Notes: generated from the sequence alone by a model not told the origin. 64,000 bases of DNA from Chitinophaga sp. S165 (GCF_003182155.1 NZ_QGTG01000007.1:1-64000), one strand, 5' to 3'. Numbered from the stretch's first letter, positions 42,402 through 52,539 are shown. Numbers and translations are program-made.

Positions 42402-44234
42402 CTACTTCAACAACGCAATGATCTTCGCAAAGATCTCCGTATTCTCATACACGCCTCTGAAATCCATTGAATGCGGGCCATAAGCAAACACCGGTACCAT
42501 TATCGCACTATGATCATTACTGCTGAAATTTCCATCAACATATCCGCGGGAGATGTTACCGTCTAATAAAGATAATCCACCCGTCTCATGATCGGCAGTA
42601 ACGATCACTAATGTATGCCCATCTTCATCCGCGAATTTCATTGCCGCACCAATAGCCTGATCAAAATCCATCATCTCAGTCGTTACATACGACATGTTGT
42701 TAACATGCCCGCCATAATCGATCTGTGCGCCTTCCGCCATCACGAAGAATCCCTTCTTGTTCTGACGTAAAGTTGCAATACTCTTTTCGAGAGAATGTGT
42801 CAGGAAATTGCCTCTACCGGTAAGCATAGACAGTTCTGCACGTTTATCCAGCACAACGTATTTGGAAGAGCGGATAGTGTCAAGGTCTTCCAGCCTGGTG
42901 CTGAATACATAGCCTTTGGACCTTAACTGTGCCGCAAGATCCAGTTTATCTTTACGCTCATTAAAGTGCTTCGCGCCACCACCGATCATGATGCTGACAG
43001 GGCTGGAAAGGAAGTGGGTAGCAATAGAATCTTCCAAAGATCTTTCCGGTACATGACCATAGAAAGCAGCAGGAGTAGCATCGGTAATATCACCGGCGCT
43101 GATCAGTGCACTCTTATATCCTTTAGGTGCAATGATATCCGGAATAGCAGCAAGACGAACACCAGTGGCATCTACGCCGATGTAGCGGTTGTTGGTCTTA
43201 TGACCGGTAGCCATAGCAGTGCCGCCACCAGCCGAATCGGTGATATAACTATCCGCGGAATACGTTTTCGAGAAGCCGATGTTGCGCATCTGTAACAGGT
43301 TCAGCTGACCTCGATTGCCGGTGAACCCAGCATAGATCTGCGCTAATCCCATACCGTCACCGATCAGGAGAATGACATTGTTAACTTTATCATAGCTATC
43401 GTTATTCACATAACGGGCAGGATACAATGTATGCGGAGTGGTAGTGCCGTTATATTCGAGATTTTTTCTGTTAGTGAGGAAGGTTGCAAGGTCTTCTACA
43501 AGGTCAGTACCAATATAATTGGCGCCCATGTTCATCAGTGTCTTCCAGGTATTCACATTATCAGCCGTACCCCAGAAACGCACTTTCTTGCCAGTCTGGT
43601 GTACGCTATCGATCCAGCGTTGGATGTTATCGCGTTCAGCTTTAACGATCAGTCCTTTTCCATTCCAGTTGGTGAATGCTTTCACATCAACACTGTACAT
43701 AGGAATGCGTTTGAGCTGTGCGGACGTGTAAGTTCCTCCGCGCTTACCATCGAAATGGATGAAGGCAGGGTATTGCTCCCATTGTGCAGGGATCGGCTGA
43801 TCGCCGCTGATAGTGATAATAACGGTAGGGTTATTAGTGATCTCCGGATAATGTTCCAGTATTTTCACTAAGGCATTAAGTGTCGGTACGCCGGTGGTCT
43901 TAAAGTCGATCATCAGCTGTAACGTATCCTTACTATTTTTAAAAGCAGTACCACCATTTTTGCGGATCAACTCCTGCAGAGGGGTTAAATATAACTTCTC
44001 CAGTGTGCGTTCCGGACGGATGTCTTCTTCATTATGTGCGGTGAATAGTTGGCCGTTCCGTTCAAAAACATCGGCTTCTATAGAGCCGTAATGACGGTGA
44101 TAAGCGGTCAGAAAAGGAACAGGGTGCTCATAGTCATTATGCGCATGGGCGCTCAATGTGCTGTATGCGCTGGTTTGAGCCCCGGCGGTGAGGGTGGTGA
44201 AAAGAGAAAGGCCAAGAAATGTCTGTCTAAGCAT
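42402..44234 (-). CDS. Exported fusion: glycerophosphodiesterase-like plus alkaline phosphatase
   Basis: ATG 44234 begins a signal peptide (MLRQTFLGLSLFTTLTAGA); 44258 would add eight residues. The first 250 residues are TIM-barrel phosphodiesterase-like (LSAHAHNDYEHPVPFL, GSIEADVFERNGQLFTAHN, TDLVEDLATFL). From about residue 270 an alkaline phosphatase follows: VILLIGDGMGLAQ (first metal Asp), the nucleophile Ser in TDSAGGGTAMATGHK, and VTADHETGGLSL. One chain could thus cleave a phosphodiester and then dephosphorylate the product. It directly follows the susCD genes on the same strand, separated by a terminator, so it is associated with that uptake locus. Confidence 0.88.
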   Translation of the reverse strand: MLRQTFLGLSLFTTLTAGAQTSAYSTLSAHAHNDYEHPVPFLTAYHRHYGSIEADVFERNGQLFTAHNEEDIRPERTLEKLYLTPLQELIRKNGGTAFKNSKDTLQLMIDFKTTGVPTLNALVKILEHYPEITNNPTVIITISGDQPIPAQWEQYPAFIHFDGKRGGTYTSAQLKRIPMYSVDVKAFTNWNGKGLIVKAERDNIQRWIDSVHQTGKKVRFWGTADNVNTWKTLMNMGANYIGTDLVEDLATFLTNRKNLEYNGTTTPHTLYPARYVNNDSYDKVNNVILLIGDGMGLAQIYAGFTGNRGQLNLLQMRNIGFSKTYSADSYITDSAGGGTAMATGHKTNNRYIGVDATGVRLAAIPDIIAPKGYKSALISAGDITDATPAAFYGHVPERSLEDSIATHFLSSPVSIMIGGGAKHFNERKDKLDLAAQLRSKGYVFSTRLEDLDTIRSSKYVVLDKRAELSMLTGRGNFLTHSLEKSIATLRQNKKGFFVMAEGAQIDYGGHVNNMSYVTTEMMDFDQAIGAAMKFADEDGHTLVIVTADHETGGLSLLDGNISRGYVDGNFSSNDHSAIMVPVFAYGPHSMDFRGVYENTEIFAKIIALLK

Positions 44235-44256
44235 GTGTTCTCGAAAATTAAATATC

Positions 44257-44306
44257 AAAAAAAGGAATTAAGCTCCGGAATATTAATACTCCTGGCCCTT
44301 AATTCC
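44257..44306 (-). terminator. Terminator between susD and the phosphatase fusion
   Basis: On the minus strand stem GGAATTAAG (44306-44298) with CTTAATTCC (44272-44264), with partial inner pairing, then seven T. Read-through into the phosphatase gene is possible. Confidence 0.7.
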
Positions 44307-44328
44307 TAATTAATAAATTGAAAAGCTG

Positions 44329-45843
44329 TTATTCCCAGCCGGCATTCTGTTTTACGATACCGCTGCTGCTGGTCACCTCGCTTCTTGGTACCGGCCATAC
44401 ATTATGTATCGCAGGATTGAAGGTACGGGCAGGCCATATTTCAGTACCGCCGAAGCCATGTAAAGGTTTAGCATAGGCAGCTTGCGCATCACCCCAGCGA
44501 ACGAGGTCGAAGTGACGGTTAGCCCACTCACCGGCTAACTCGGAGCGGCGTTGTTTTTTCAGCTCATTCATATTGGCATTGGTTACATCCAGAAGACCAG
44601 CACGATGCCTGATCATATTGATTTCTTTATCTGCATTTTTGCTTTGCATGAGTTCTGCTTCTGCTTTGATCAGTATTACTTCTGCATAGCGAAGCAGTGG
44701 CAGGTTCAGATCAGTAGTAGGATGATCGCCGTTAGGACTCAGATGTGCACCGGCAGGGTAGGTGAACGGCTCCATATACTTGCGGAACTGGTAACCGGAG
44801 AGGCTGTTGGTAGAAGCATATTCCATATCTTCTCCGTAGAAGGTGAAGGCATCACCTGGTTTGAGGATAGTGGCCTCTCTTCTTTTGTCACCTTGTTCGT
44901 AGGAGTCGTACAGTTCTTTGGTCGGCATATAATATCCCCAACCATTGTATTTACCCCAGCCTTTATTTTCCAGCATAACGCCTGGCAGAATACTACCCCA
45001 GCCGCTTGGACCTTTAGAGTTGGAGTATACAGACCAGATGTATTCACCGGTCCAGTTGTTAGCAATAGTGAACACATCTGCGAAGTTGTCCAGGAGTTTA
45101 TGTTTGCCACTCAGGATAACTGAATCGGCATACTTTTCAGCATTGGCATAGTCCTTTTTGTAAAGAAACATTTTACTGAGGAAAGCATAAGCCGCAGTTT
45201 TATGCGGACGGCCATATTCATCGCTGCTGTATTCATCAAAGTAAGGCAGTAAGGCAGCAGCCTGTTTCAGTTCCTGCTCTACATATTCATATACCAGGTT
45301 AACATTGGCGGCACGCGGAATAGGTTTATCGCCGGTAAGGCTGTCACGCTTTACGATAGGCACACCTGCACGGGCATCACCATAAGTATAGGCCAGCTCA
45401 AAGTACATCAGGCCACTGAGAAAATAAGCTTCACCTAACAGGCGGTTCTTCAGTTTCGCATCCATGTCGATGGAAGGCACATGCATGATCACATCATTCG
45501 CACGTTTGATTACGATGTATCTCATTTTCCATTGGCCTTCTGTATAAGAACCACCAATGAAATTGCTATTGAAGTTTTTGATGTTGTCGCCTTCCGCTTT
45601 TACACGACCGGTCACCATATCGTCACTTGCGTTGATAAACCACCAGTAACCGCGGCCATAGAAGTTCTCGTCATCAAAGAGGTTGTACATTGCGTTGGCG
45701 CCGGCAACAGCATCTGTTTCTGTTTGCCAGAAGTTGCCCGTAGTGGGCGCACCTTCCGGTGTGATGTCCAGCTTTTTATTACAGGCCGCCAGCAGGGAAA
45801 GACCTGCCAGGGATAGGGTGATATGTTTTATTAGTTGCTTCAT
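44329..45843 (-). CDS. susD: SusD/RagB-family outer-membrane lipoprotein
   Basis: The start at 45843 (MKQLIKHITLSLAGL) is preferred over 45855 because it gives a normal lipoprotein signal ending LLAACNKK. The 504-residue protein has the SusD features: N-terminal LDITPEGAPTTGNFWQTETD, TPR-like helices with NRLLGEAYFLSGLMYFELAY, and the RagB C-terminal part (LRYAEVILIKAEAEL, AGEWANRHFDLVRWG, PVPRSEV). SusD proteins cap the SusC channel and bind the glycan or other ligand at the surface. It is nine to 21 bases after the susC stop. Confidence 0.95.
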   Translation of the reverse strand: MKQLIKHITLSLAGLSLLAACNKKLDITPEGAPTTGNFWQTETDAVAGANAMYNLFDDENFYGRGYWWFINASDDMVTGRVKAEGDNIKNFNSNFIGGSYTEGQWKMRYIVIKRANDVIMHVPSIDMDAKLKNRLLGEAYFLSGLMYFELAYTYGDARAGVPIVKRDSLTGDKPIPRAANVNLVYEYVEQELKQAAALLPYFDEYSSDEYGRPHKTAAYAFLSKMFLYKKDYANAEKYADSVILSGKHKLLDNFADVFTIANNWTGEYIWSVYSNSKGPSGWGSILPGVMLENKGWGKYNGWGYYMPTKELYDSYEQGDKRREATILKPGDAFTFYGEDMEYASTNSLSGYQFRKYMEPFTYPAGAHLSPNGDHPTTDLNLPLLRYAEVILIKAEAELMQSKNADKEINMIRHRAGLLDVTNANMNELKKQRRSELAGEWANRHFDLVRWGDAQAAYAKPLHGFGGTEIWPARTFNPAIHNVWPVPRSEVTSSSGIVKQNAGWE

Positions 45844-45864
45844 TGTAATCGTCATTAGTGTGTA

Positions 45865-48800
45865 TTAGAAATTAACGTTCAAGCCTATCAGCACATTCTT
45901 GGCTTGTGGATAACGGCCTTTGTCAATACCCAGTTCGTCCATACCTACCTCCGGATCGTAACCGGTGTATTTGGTAATGGTGAACAGGTTAGTGGCAGTT
46001 ACATATAATCTTACAGCGCCGATATGTGCCTGGTTAGTCAGGTTGGTTGGCAATGTATAACCCAGTGTGATGTTCCTGATACGCAGATAAGAGCCATTCT
46101 CAATATACCAGTCGGAAGTATTACCGTAGTTACCATTCTTATCAGTAGATATAATACGGGTTACATCGGTGTTGGTATTCTGTGGAGTCCATGCATTCAG
46201 GATACCTGACAGCATGTTATAATTGGTACCAATGCTGGGGTTCATATTGGTATATTTCAGAGCATTGAACAGTTTATTACCTTGTACACCCTGTCCAAAC
46301 ACATTCAGGTCAAATCCCTTGTAGCTGGCGTTCAGACTGAGGCCGTAAGTGAACCCAGGGAAAGGCGTGCCAACGATCTCCCTGTCATTATTATTAATAA
46401 CGCCGTTACCATCTTTATCAATAAACTTACGGTCGCCTGGTTTTGCCTCCGGCTGTATCAGACTGCCATCTTTGTTGACATATTTGTTAATCTCTTCCTG
46501 CGTCTGGAATATACCGTCAGTTCTGATCACATTATAAGCATACACCTGGTGCCCTACACGTGTAACGATCGGGGTAAGCGTACTGCGAATGTTAATATTG
46601 GAGGTAACAACTTCATTTCTGCCTTCTTCCAGTTCCACCAGTTCATTTTTGATATGTGTGGCCGTAGCGCCGATGCTGAAAGTAAAGTCTTTTCCGATCC
46701 TGCCATTATAGTCAATACCCAGCTCGATACCTGCATCGCGGGCTTCACCCATGTTTTTGAACATGCCTGCGCTAACACCTGCAGTACTTGGCGGGTCTAC
46801 CTGCAGGATCATGTTCTCAGTGGTCTTTATGAAGTAATCAGCGGTGATCGACAAGCTGTTCTTAAAGAAAGCGAGATCAGTACCGAAGTTGATCTGCCGG
46901 GAATTAGCCCATTTCAGATTGGGGTTTGACAAAGCATCTTCAGCAAGACCGGTTGTCTGATTACCATTAGCACCTGTGTAAATATTAACGGACTTCAGGT
47001 TGATGTTGATAGCATTGGCCGGAAGACTTCCCAGGTTACCTAACAGGCCATAGCTGGCGCGGAATTTCATGAAATTGAGGATGTCATTCTTCTGGTAGAA
47101 ATCTTCTTCTGTCAATACCCATCCACCGGAAACAGAATAATAGTTTTCAAAATGGTTCTCAAGACCAACGAGTGAACTACCGTCACGGCGTCCCAGTAAT
47201 GTGAGCAGGTACCTGTTCTTATAATCGTAGTTCACACGGCCGAAGTAAGATACCATTGCTTTTTGTGCCCTGCCACTGGAAGGCTTGGCCCATGTAGCAG
47301 CATTGTCGAAATAGCGATAAACATCTCTTTCGTCTCCGAAGTTACTGGCTGATATTGACAGGTACGTCTCGTCTTCATGTTGATAAGAGTAACCTGCTAC
47401 AGCCGTGATATTGTGAACGCCCGCAAGTTGTTTGGTGTATGTCAGTGTTTGTTCTGCAAGCAGGTTTGTGTAGTTACCGGTGTTTTCAGTCAGGCCATTG
47501 CTGGTATTTATCTTACCAATTTCAAGTGCGCGTGTTGTAAAGTTTTTTTGGTCACTGAATGATTTGGTAAAGGAGAAGTTAGAGCGGAACGCCAGGTCCT
47601 TTGTTAGCGACAATTCCGCATAAGGATTGATAACGATAGCAGTTTCCGGTGTCTTATTATCCATGCGCGTCAGGATAGCAACCGGATTGGCAAGGTCTCC
47701 GTAAGAACCTGCATAATCAATTGGCATACCACTGAAAGCGCCGGTGGGAGTACGTGGAGTAATATGACGTGGATATCCTAATGCAGTAAAGATTGCGCCA
47801 GTATAAGGGCTGGTGGTATTAGCGCCATTGCCATTAGTATAAGTAAAGGAAAGGTTCTCTCCAATTTTCAGCCAGGGTTTTATCTGCGCATCTGAATTCA
47901 TACGGAAAGTATAACGTTCAGCATGTGTGTTCAGCAGGATACCTTCATTGCGGCGGTAGCCGAATCCCATATAATATCTGTTCTTCTCATTACCGCCTTT
48001 TACACCCACATTGTAATCCTGGATCTTGCCGGTGCGGAAAATCTCGTCCTGCCAGTCTGTACGGGTGATTTGTCCGTCGGGATACCTGGTGGCATCAAAA
48101 GCATCCGCCAGCTGTGTACCGGCAGCAGCATATGCGGTGTTCTCTACATCAGCAAATTGTTTTGCATTCAGGAGGTCAAGCTTTTTAGCAGCGAACTGCC
48201 AGCCAGTTTTTGCATCCAAAGTAACAGTGGCGGTGCCTTCTTTACCTTTTTTAGTAGTGATCAGTATCACACCACCAGAAGCACGGGCACCGTAAATAGC
48301 AGCCGCTGCATCTTTCAATACGTTGATAGATTCGATATCATTTGGATTGATAGGCCCACCTGTATAGATAGATCCATCTACAATATACAGTGCCTGTTCA
48401 CCATTGATACCACCCATACCACGGATGTAGACAGTAGGATTAGACGTAGGATCGCCGCCATTATTCTGTACGATGACGCCAGGAGCTTTACCCTGTAACG
48501 CTTCAGCCGGATTATTCAGTGAACGTGACGTCAGTTTGTCCAGCTTCACATCAGCAACAGCGCCAGATACGGTAGCCTTGCGTTGTGTACCGTAACCTAC
48601 TACTACGAGTTGGTTCAGGTTCATACTATTTTCCACCAGCACGATCTGAAAATTACGCTGATTAGCAACAGGGATTTCCTGTGTTTTAAAACCGATCATG
48701 CTTACAACAAGTACCATGTCATTACTGCCGGTTACTGACAATTTGAATTGTCCGGAAGCATCAGTACCTGTACCGTTGCTGGTACCTTTGATCATAACAG

Positions 48801-49248
48801 TAGCACCGATCAGCGGACCATTCTTATCGCTTACCGCACCGGTTAATGTGATCTTCTCTTCTGCCTGCTGTATGGTATTCATAGTAGCAATAGCGGCGCT
48901 GTCGTAGATCAGTACAGTGTTATACTTCTCTTCAAATTTCAGCGAGGACTGACTGAGCAGGTCCTGCAAAATGTTGATGACAGTTTTCTTCTGATAGGTG
49001 TTTGCGCGTACCTGGATCTTTTGTAAGGCAGCTTCATCGTAAGCAAGACTGATCTGTGCTTTTGATTCCAGTTGTTTCAGTGCGGAAGATAGGCTGCCCT
49101 GTTGCACCTGGAAGCGTTGCAGGATCTTTTGTAATGCCTGTGCGCTGGAAGGCACGGCAAAGGCGGTCGACGCCAGTACGAGCAACGCAAGGCCTGCAAA
49201 GAATGCAGAGCGAAGCCGTAAAGAGAATTGTAAATTGTTTTTTTGCAT
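45865..49248 (-). CDS. susC: SusC/RagA-family TonB-dependent transporter with STN domain
   Basis: An 1127-residue outer-membrane transporter. Order: signal peptide (residues 1-37), STN domain (about 48-115, FQVQQGSLSSALKQLESKA), carboxypeptidase-regulatory-like domain (about 133-210, GPLIGATVMIKGTSNGTGTD), plug with VVVGYGTQRKATVSGAV and VYIRGMGGINGEQALYIVDG, then the 22-strand barrel ending in GLNVNF. The STN domain marks transporters that signal to a FecR anti-sigma factor, which is encoded just upstream. It imports the ligand captured by SusD using TonB energy. All parts look intact. Confidence 0.96.
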   Translation of the reverse strand: MQKNNLQFSLRLRSAFFAGLALLVLASTAFAVPSSAQALQKILQRFQVQQGSLSSALKQLESKAQISLAYDEAALQKIQVRANTYQKKTVINILQDLLSQSSLKFEEKYNTVLIYDSAAIATMNTIQQAEEKITLTGAVSDKNGPLIGATVMIKGTSNGTGTDASGQFKLSVTGSNDMVLVVSMIGFKTQEIPVANQRNFQIVLVENSMNLNQLVVVGYGTQRKATVSGAVADVKLDKLTSRSLNNPAEALQGKAPGVIVQNNGGDPTSNPTVYIRGMGGINGEQALYIVDGSIYTGGPINPNDIESINVLKDAAAAIYGARASGGVILITTKKGKEGTATVTLDAKTGWQFAAKKLDLLNAKQFADVENTAYAAAGTQLADAFDATRYPDGQITRTDWQDEIFRTGKIQDYNVGVKGGNEKNRYYMGFGYRRNEGILLNTHAERYTFRMNSDAQIKPWLKIGENLSFTYTNGNGANTTSPYTGAIFTALGYPRHITPRTPTGAFSGMPIDYAGSYGDLANPVAILTRMDNKTPETAIVINPYAELSLTKDLAFRSNFSFTKSFSDQKNFTTRALEIGKINTSNGLTENTGNYTNLLAEQTLTYTKQLAGVHNITAVAGYSYQHEDETYLSISASNFGDERDVYRYFDNAATWAKPSSGRAQKAMVSYFGRVNYDYKNRYLLTLLGRRDGSSLVGLENHFENYYSVSGGWVLTEEDFYQKNDILNFMKFRASYGLLGNLGSLPANAININLKSVNIYTGANGNQTTGLAEDALSNPNLKWANSRQINFGTDLAFFKNSLSITADYFIKTTENMILQVDPPSTAGVSAGMFKNMGEARDAGIELGIDYNGRIGKDFTFSIGATATHIKNELVELEEGRNEVVTSNINIRSTLTPIVTRVGHQVYAYNVIRTDGIFQTQEEINKYVNKDGSLIQPEAKPGDRKFIDKDGNGVINNNDREIVGTPFPGFTYGLSLNASYKGFDLNVFGQGVQGNKLFNALKYTNMNPSIGTNYNMLSGILNAWTPQNTNTDVTRIISTDKNGNYGNTSDWYIENGSYLRIRNITLGYTLPTNLTNQAHIGAVRLYVTATNLFTITKYTGYDPEVGMDELGIDKGRYPQAKNVLIGLNVNF

Positions 49249-49369
49249 ATATTAATGATTAAGGTAAAGGCATGAGTATGGCTGTCCCACCAGAGTGGAA
49301 GCAATTTTGATGTTTGTGGATCAGAAATAAGAATTAAGAACAGTAACTACATTCTTAATTCATTGTTTT

Positions 49370-50356
49370 TTAGTTGACTAGTAACTGATTGTTTTTCATT
49401 AGGAAATGAATTTTTGGTCTGTAACTGATTTTTTCAATAATGTCCAGGACTTCCTGTAAGGTCATTGTGGCCGGAATGTGTAATGTGTAATTTCCCTGGT
49501 GTACATTCAATGCGGTGGTCGCAGTGATGCCGTATTGATTCTTTATGGTTAAAAACAGATCCTGCAAAGTGGCATTGCGTAGTATGATCTCTCCTTTGGT
49601 CCATGCCAGGAGATCAGTTGCAGCAACGCTGTCTTGCATGAATGATTGTTCACTGAATGTTAGTCTTTGTGACGGTCCAAGCGTAGCTGGCTTTATGCCC
49701 TTATGTTCTACCTTTACTTTACCGGTAGCGACTGCTACTCTTGAAATATGCAAAGCGTTACTTGCTTCAATAGTAAAAGAGGTGCCTAATACAGTTGTGC
49801 GTACTCCTGCATTGTCCATTACGCTGAAAGGCCGTGTATCCTTTACAACATCGAAGAAGGCTTTGCCCTCTGCCAGTTTAACTGCTCTGGCGTTATAAGG
49901 AAAATGTGCAGGATATTCGATCGTACTGAAAGGACCTAACATTACTACGGAGTTGTCAGGCAGTACGATCTTCTTTAATTGACCGCCGGTATTTTTGACG
50001 GTCTGCCATGCGGTGGCAGTGTGTGGTAACGATCGGGAAGAATGTTGAGCGTACCGTTGAGCAAAATATGCACCGATGATGAGTGGGACCACTACGGCTG
50101 CAACTTTAGCTATACGTAGGCCTATGCGACGGGAATGGACAACGGGGACAGGCCATATCTGCTGCTGCATGTTCTTTTTGATCTGTTGCATTTCAATAGC
50201 GGATAGTTCAGGTGCGGTGTCTTCCTGTTCCAGTGCATCCAGCCATTGTAATAAAAGTGCTTCTTCTTCCGGTGAGCAGGTGCCCTGCCGGAACTTTTCC
50301 AGTAATGATAATAATGTCCCTTTGTCCAAACTGTTCCGTGGTTTATAATAAGACAC
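49370..50356 (-). CDS. FecR-family anti-sigma factor
   Basis: A 328-residue membrane protein. A cytoplasmic N-terminal part (residues 1-75) should hold the sigma factor, one membrane segment follows (IAKVAAVVVPLIIGAYFAQ, about 87-105), then the periplasmic FecR domain (LPDNSVVMLGPFSTIEYP, EGKAFFDVVKD, VLGTSFTIEA) and a C-terminal STN-like domain (NATLQDLFLTIKNQYGI). It transmits the ligand-bound state of the SusC plug to the sigma factor encoded 58 bases upstream. Normal length for Bacteroidota. Confidence 0.95.
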   Translation of the reverse strand: MSYYKPRNSLDKGTLLSLLEKFRQGTCSPEEEALLLQWLDALEQEDTAPELSAIEMQQIKKNMQQQIWPVPVVHSRRIGLRIAKVAAVVVPLIIGAYFAQRYAQHSSRSLPHTATAWQTVKNTGGQLKKIVLPDNSVVMLGPFSTIEYPAHFPYNARAVKLAEGKAFFDVVKDTRPFSVMDNAGVRTTVLGTSFTIEASNALHISRVAVATGKVKVEHKGIKPATLGPSQRLTFSEQSFMQDSVAATDLLAWTKGEIILRNATLQDLFLTIKNQYGITATTALNVHQGNYTLHIPATMTLQEVLDIIEKISYRPKIHFLMKNNQLLVN

Positions 50357-50414
50357 CAGTAACAGACGGTTTAACTATCGGGATATCAGCATTAACAATT
50401 CGGTAATATAGAAT

Positions 50415-50978
50415 TTAGCTTACGATGGTCTTCCAGCCATTCTTCAGCCGCTGCATGGCGGTACTGAGTTGATTACGGATTGTTTGTGGAGAGGTGCCCA
50501 GCTTACAAGCGATCTCGGCTACCGAAAGGTCTTCTATCCTGTGCAGGTAAAAGACGTCTTTCATTTTACCAGGAAGACGGTTGATGGACAACATGAGTTG
50601 TTGTTCTGTTTCTTTGAGGTGTAGTTTATCGGAGGAAGAAGGAGCATTGGTATCGAGTACCTGTGTGAAGATGTCGACGTGCTTTTGATACACATGCTCA
50701 TCGCGGAGAGCATTAAGTAATCTGTTTCTAAGGGCGCTACGAAGATATGGCAGGATGGCAGTTACTTCAGGCAGTACGTCACGTTTTTCCCAAAGATGAA
50801 TAAAGAGGCTTTGTACACTGTCCTGTGCCAGGGAATGGTCTCTGGTTATTTTACAGGCGTATGTGAACAGGGGCTCCCAGTATTCTTCGAACAGCTGACG
50901 GAAGGCAATTTCATTACCTGTGCGGATGGAGCTCCATAAAGTGTATTGACCTTCTTTTGACATATAGTAAAGTGTCAC
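50415..50978 (-). CDS. ECF-family RNA polymerase sigma factor
   Basis: A 187-residue sigma-70 ECF protein. Region 2 (FRQLFEEYWEPLFTYACKIT, SLAQDSVQSLFIHLWEKRD) and region 4 (LPGKMKDVFYLHRIEDLSVA, EIACKLGTSPQTIRNQLSTA) are complete. It would direct RNA polymerase to the susCD and perhaps its own promoter when released by FecR. Both GTG 50978 and ATG 50963 are possible starts; ATG 50963 (MSKEGQYTLWSSI) is preferred because a -7 box covers the GTG. Confidence 0.93.
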   Translation of the reverse strand: MTLYYMSKEGQYTLWSSIRTGNEIAFRQLFEEYWEPLFTYACKITRDHSLAQDSVQSLFIHLWEKRDVLPEVTAILPYLRSALRNRLLNALRDEHVYQKHVDIFTQVLDTNAPSSSDKLHLKETEQQLMLSINRLPGKMKDVFYLHRIEDLSVAEIACKLGTSPQTIRNQLSTAMQRLKNGWKTIVS

Positions 50979-50985
50979 AAAGTTA
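50978..50985 (-). promoter_or_regulatory. Candidate -7 promoter box TAACTTTG before the sigma factor gene
   Basis: It matches the Bacteroidota TAnnTTTG consensus. It would give a very short leader before ATG 50963, or reject GTG 50978 as start. The -33 box was not clear. Confidence 0.45.
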
Positions 50986-51050
50986 TTGGTTGTTATGTAC
51001 TGCTGTAGCTGCTCTAAATTATGAAATTGTTAAACAGGGAGGTAGTAAAA

Positions 51051-51080
51051 TAAAAAGTCCCGGGCAGTGTACCCGGGACC
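51051..51080 (-). terminator. Rho-independent terminator of dnaA
   Basis: On the minus strand a GGTCCCGGG/CCCGGGAC stem with a seven-base loop, then TTTTTATTTTA. It lies 26 bases after the dnaA stop. Confidence 0.88.
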
Positions 51081-51105
51081 AATAAGGTATAATATAGGGG
51101 ATTCA

Positions 51106-52539
51106 TTACATGGCAGCCAGTTGTACTTTCTGCTGCAGTTCAATTACATTGTCACGGAATGTATTGTCGGTATCCATCAGGTCTTTTACTGTCTGGCAGG
51201 AGTGGATAACAGTAGTGTGATCGCGTCCGCCAAAGTGTTCACCAATGGTTTTAAGAGAGTTCTTCGTAAATGATTTAGCCAGGTACATAGTGATCTGTCG
51301 TGCCTGCACTATTTCACGTTTACGTGTCTTCTGTAATAATTTGTCGTAAGGCACATCGAAATATTCACATACCATTTTCTGGATGCTTTCGATGGTGATC
51401 TCTTTAGAGGAGGTCTTGACAAAAGATTTCAGTACACGCTTAGCCAGTTCGAGGTCAATCTCCTTTCTGTTGAGGGAAGATTGTGCCAGGAGGGAGATCA
51501 ATGCACCTTCCAGTTCACGTACGTTGTTCTGAATGTTGTATGCGACATACTTCACAACTTCTTTTGGCATTTCGAGACCATCGTTACGCATTTTCATTTC
51601 AAGGATCTCCATGCGTGTTTCGAAGTCAGGCATCTGCATATCGGCGCTTAATCCCCAGCGGAAACGGCTCAGTAGTCTTTCCTGTAAACCGTCCAGATCC
51701 TTCGGTGGTTTATCTGAAGTTAAGATAAGTTGTTTACCGGATTGATGCAGGTGGTTGAAGATGGCAAAGAACGCATCCTGAGTTTTTTCTGCACGCGCAA
51801 AAAATTGTATATCATCTACGATCAATACATCTATTAACTGATAGAAGTGAATAAAATCATTGATGATACTATTCTTGGAGTGATCAATAAACTGATTGAT
51901 GAATTTCTCAGCACTTACATATAATACAGCCTTGTTAGGATGAATGCGTTTTACATCATTGCCTATAGCCTGGGCAAGGTGTGTTTTTCCAAGACCAACG
52001 CTACCATATATTACTAGTGGGTTGAATGATGTACCACCTGGTTTCTCAGATACAGTTTTACCTGCTCTGCGAGCCACACGGTTGCAGTCACCTTCAATAA
52101 AAGATTCGAAAGTATAATGCGGATTCAGTTGAGAGTCGATCTGTACGCGCTTGATGCCCGGAATAACAAAAGGATTCTTTACTGGGTTCTGTATGGTTAA
52201 CGGAAAATCTACTTCGCTGTCCTTTTTATTTTTTGCAAACTGACCAGGCATGTTTACAGTTTTAGGATGCTGATGAGGGGTACCGTTTTCCACCACAATA
52301 CGATACTCTAGTCTTGCCTCTTTACCCAGTTCGCGTTTGATTGTCTTTCCCAGTAGTCCTACATAATGTTCTTCCAGATATTCATAAAAGAATTGACTGG
52401 GAACCTGAATCGTTAAAACATTGTTTTCAAGTTGGATGGGTTTAATTGGTTCAAACCAGGTTTTAAATGGCTGCCATTCCACAATATCCCTAATTATATT
52501 AAGACACCTTTCCCAAACTTGTTCGCAAGTTTTATTCAT
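51106..52539 (-). CDS. dnaA: Chromosomal replication initiator DnaA
   Basis: A 477-residue DnaA with all four domains: domain I (CEQVWERCLNIIRDIVEWQP), a linker, the AAA+ domain III with Walker A (IYGSVGLGKTHLAQAIGN), Walker B (VLIVDDIQFFARAEKTQDAF) and arginine-finger region (LLSRFRWGLSADM), and domain IV with the DNA-binding signature GGRDHTTVIHSCQTV. It binds DnaA boxes and opens the origin. Length and motifs are normal. Single gene, with its own terminator; dnaN is not adjacent, which is common in Bacteroidota. Confidence 0.97.
   Translation of the reverse strand: MNKTCEQVWERCLNIIRDIVEWQPFKTWFEPIKPIQLENNVLTIQVPSQFFYEYLEEHYVGLLGKTIKRELGKEARLEYRIVVENGTPHQHPKTVNMPGQFAKNKKDSEVDFPLTIQNPVKNPFVIPGIKRVQIDSQLNPHYTFESFIEGDCNRVARRAGKTVSEKPGGTSFNPLVIYGSVGLGKTHLAQAIGNDVKRIHPNKAVLYVSAEKFINQFIDHSKNSIINDFIHFYQLIDVLIVDDIQFFARAEKTQDAFFAIFNHLHQSGKQLILTSDKPPKDLDGLQERLLSRFRWGLSADMQMPDFETRMEILEMKMRNDGLEMPKEVVKYVAYNIQNNVRELEGALISLLAQSSLNRKEIDLELAKRVLKSFVKTSSKEITIESIQKMVCEYFDVPYDKLLQKTRKREIVQARQITMYLAKSFTKNSLKTIGEHFGGRDHTTVIHSCQTVKDLMDTDNTFRDNVIELQQKVQLAAM

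Noticed and set aside
46282..46929. 215-codon open frame on the plus strand
   Set aside because: It lies wholly within susC on the opposite strand and has no recognisable content; susC is certain.
47923..48498. 191-codon plus-strand frame
   Set aside because: Antisense of the SusC plug and barrel; shadow frame.
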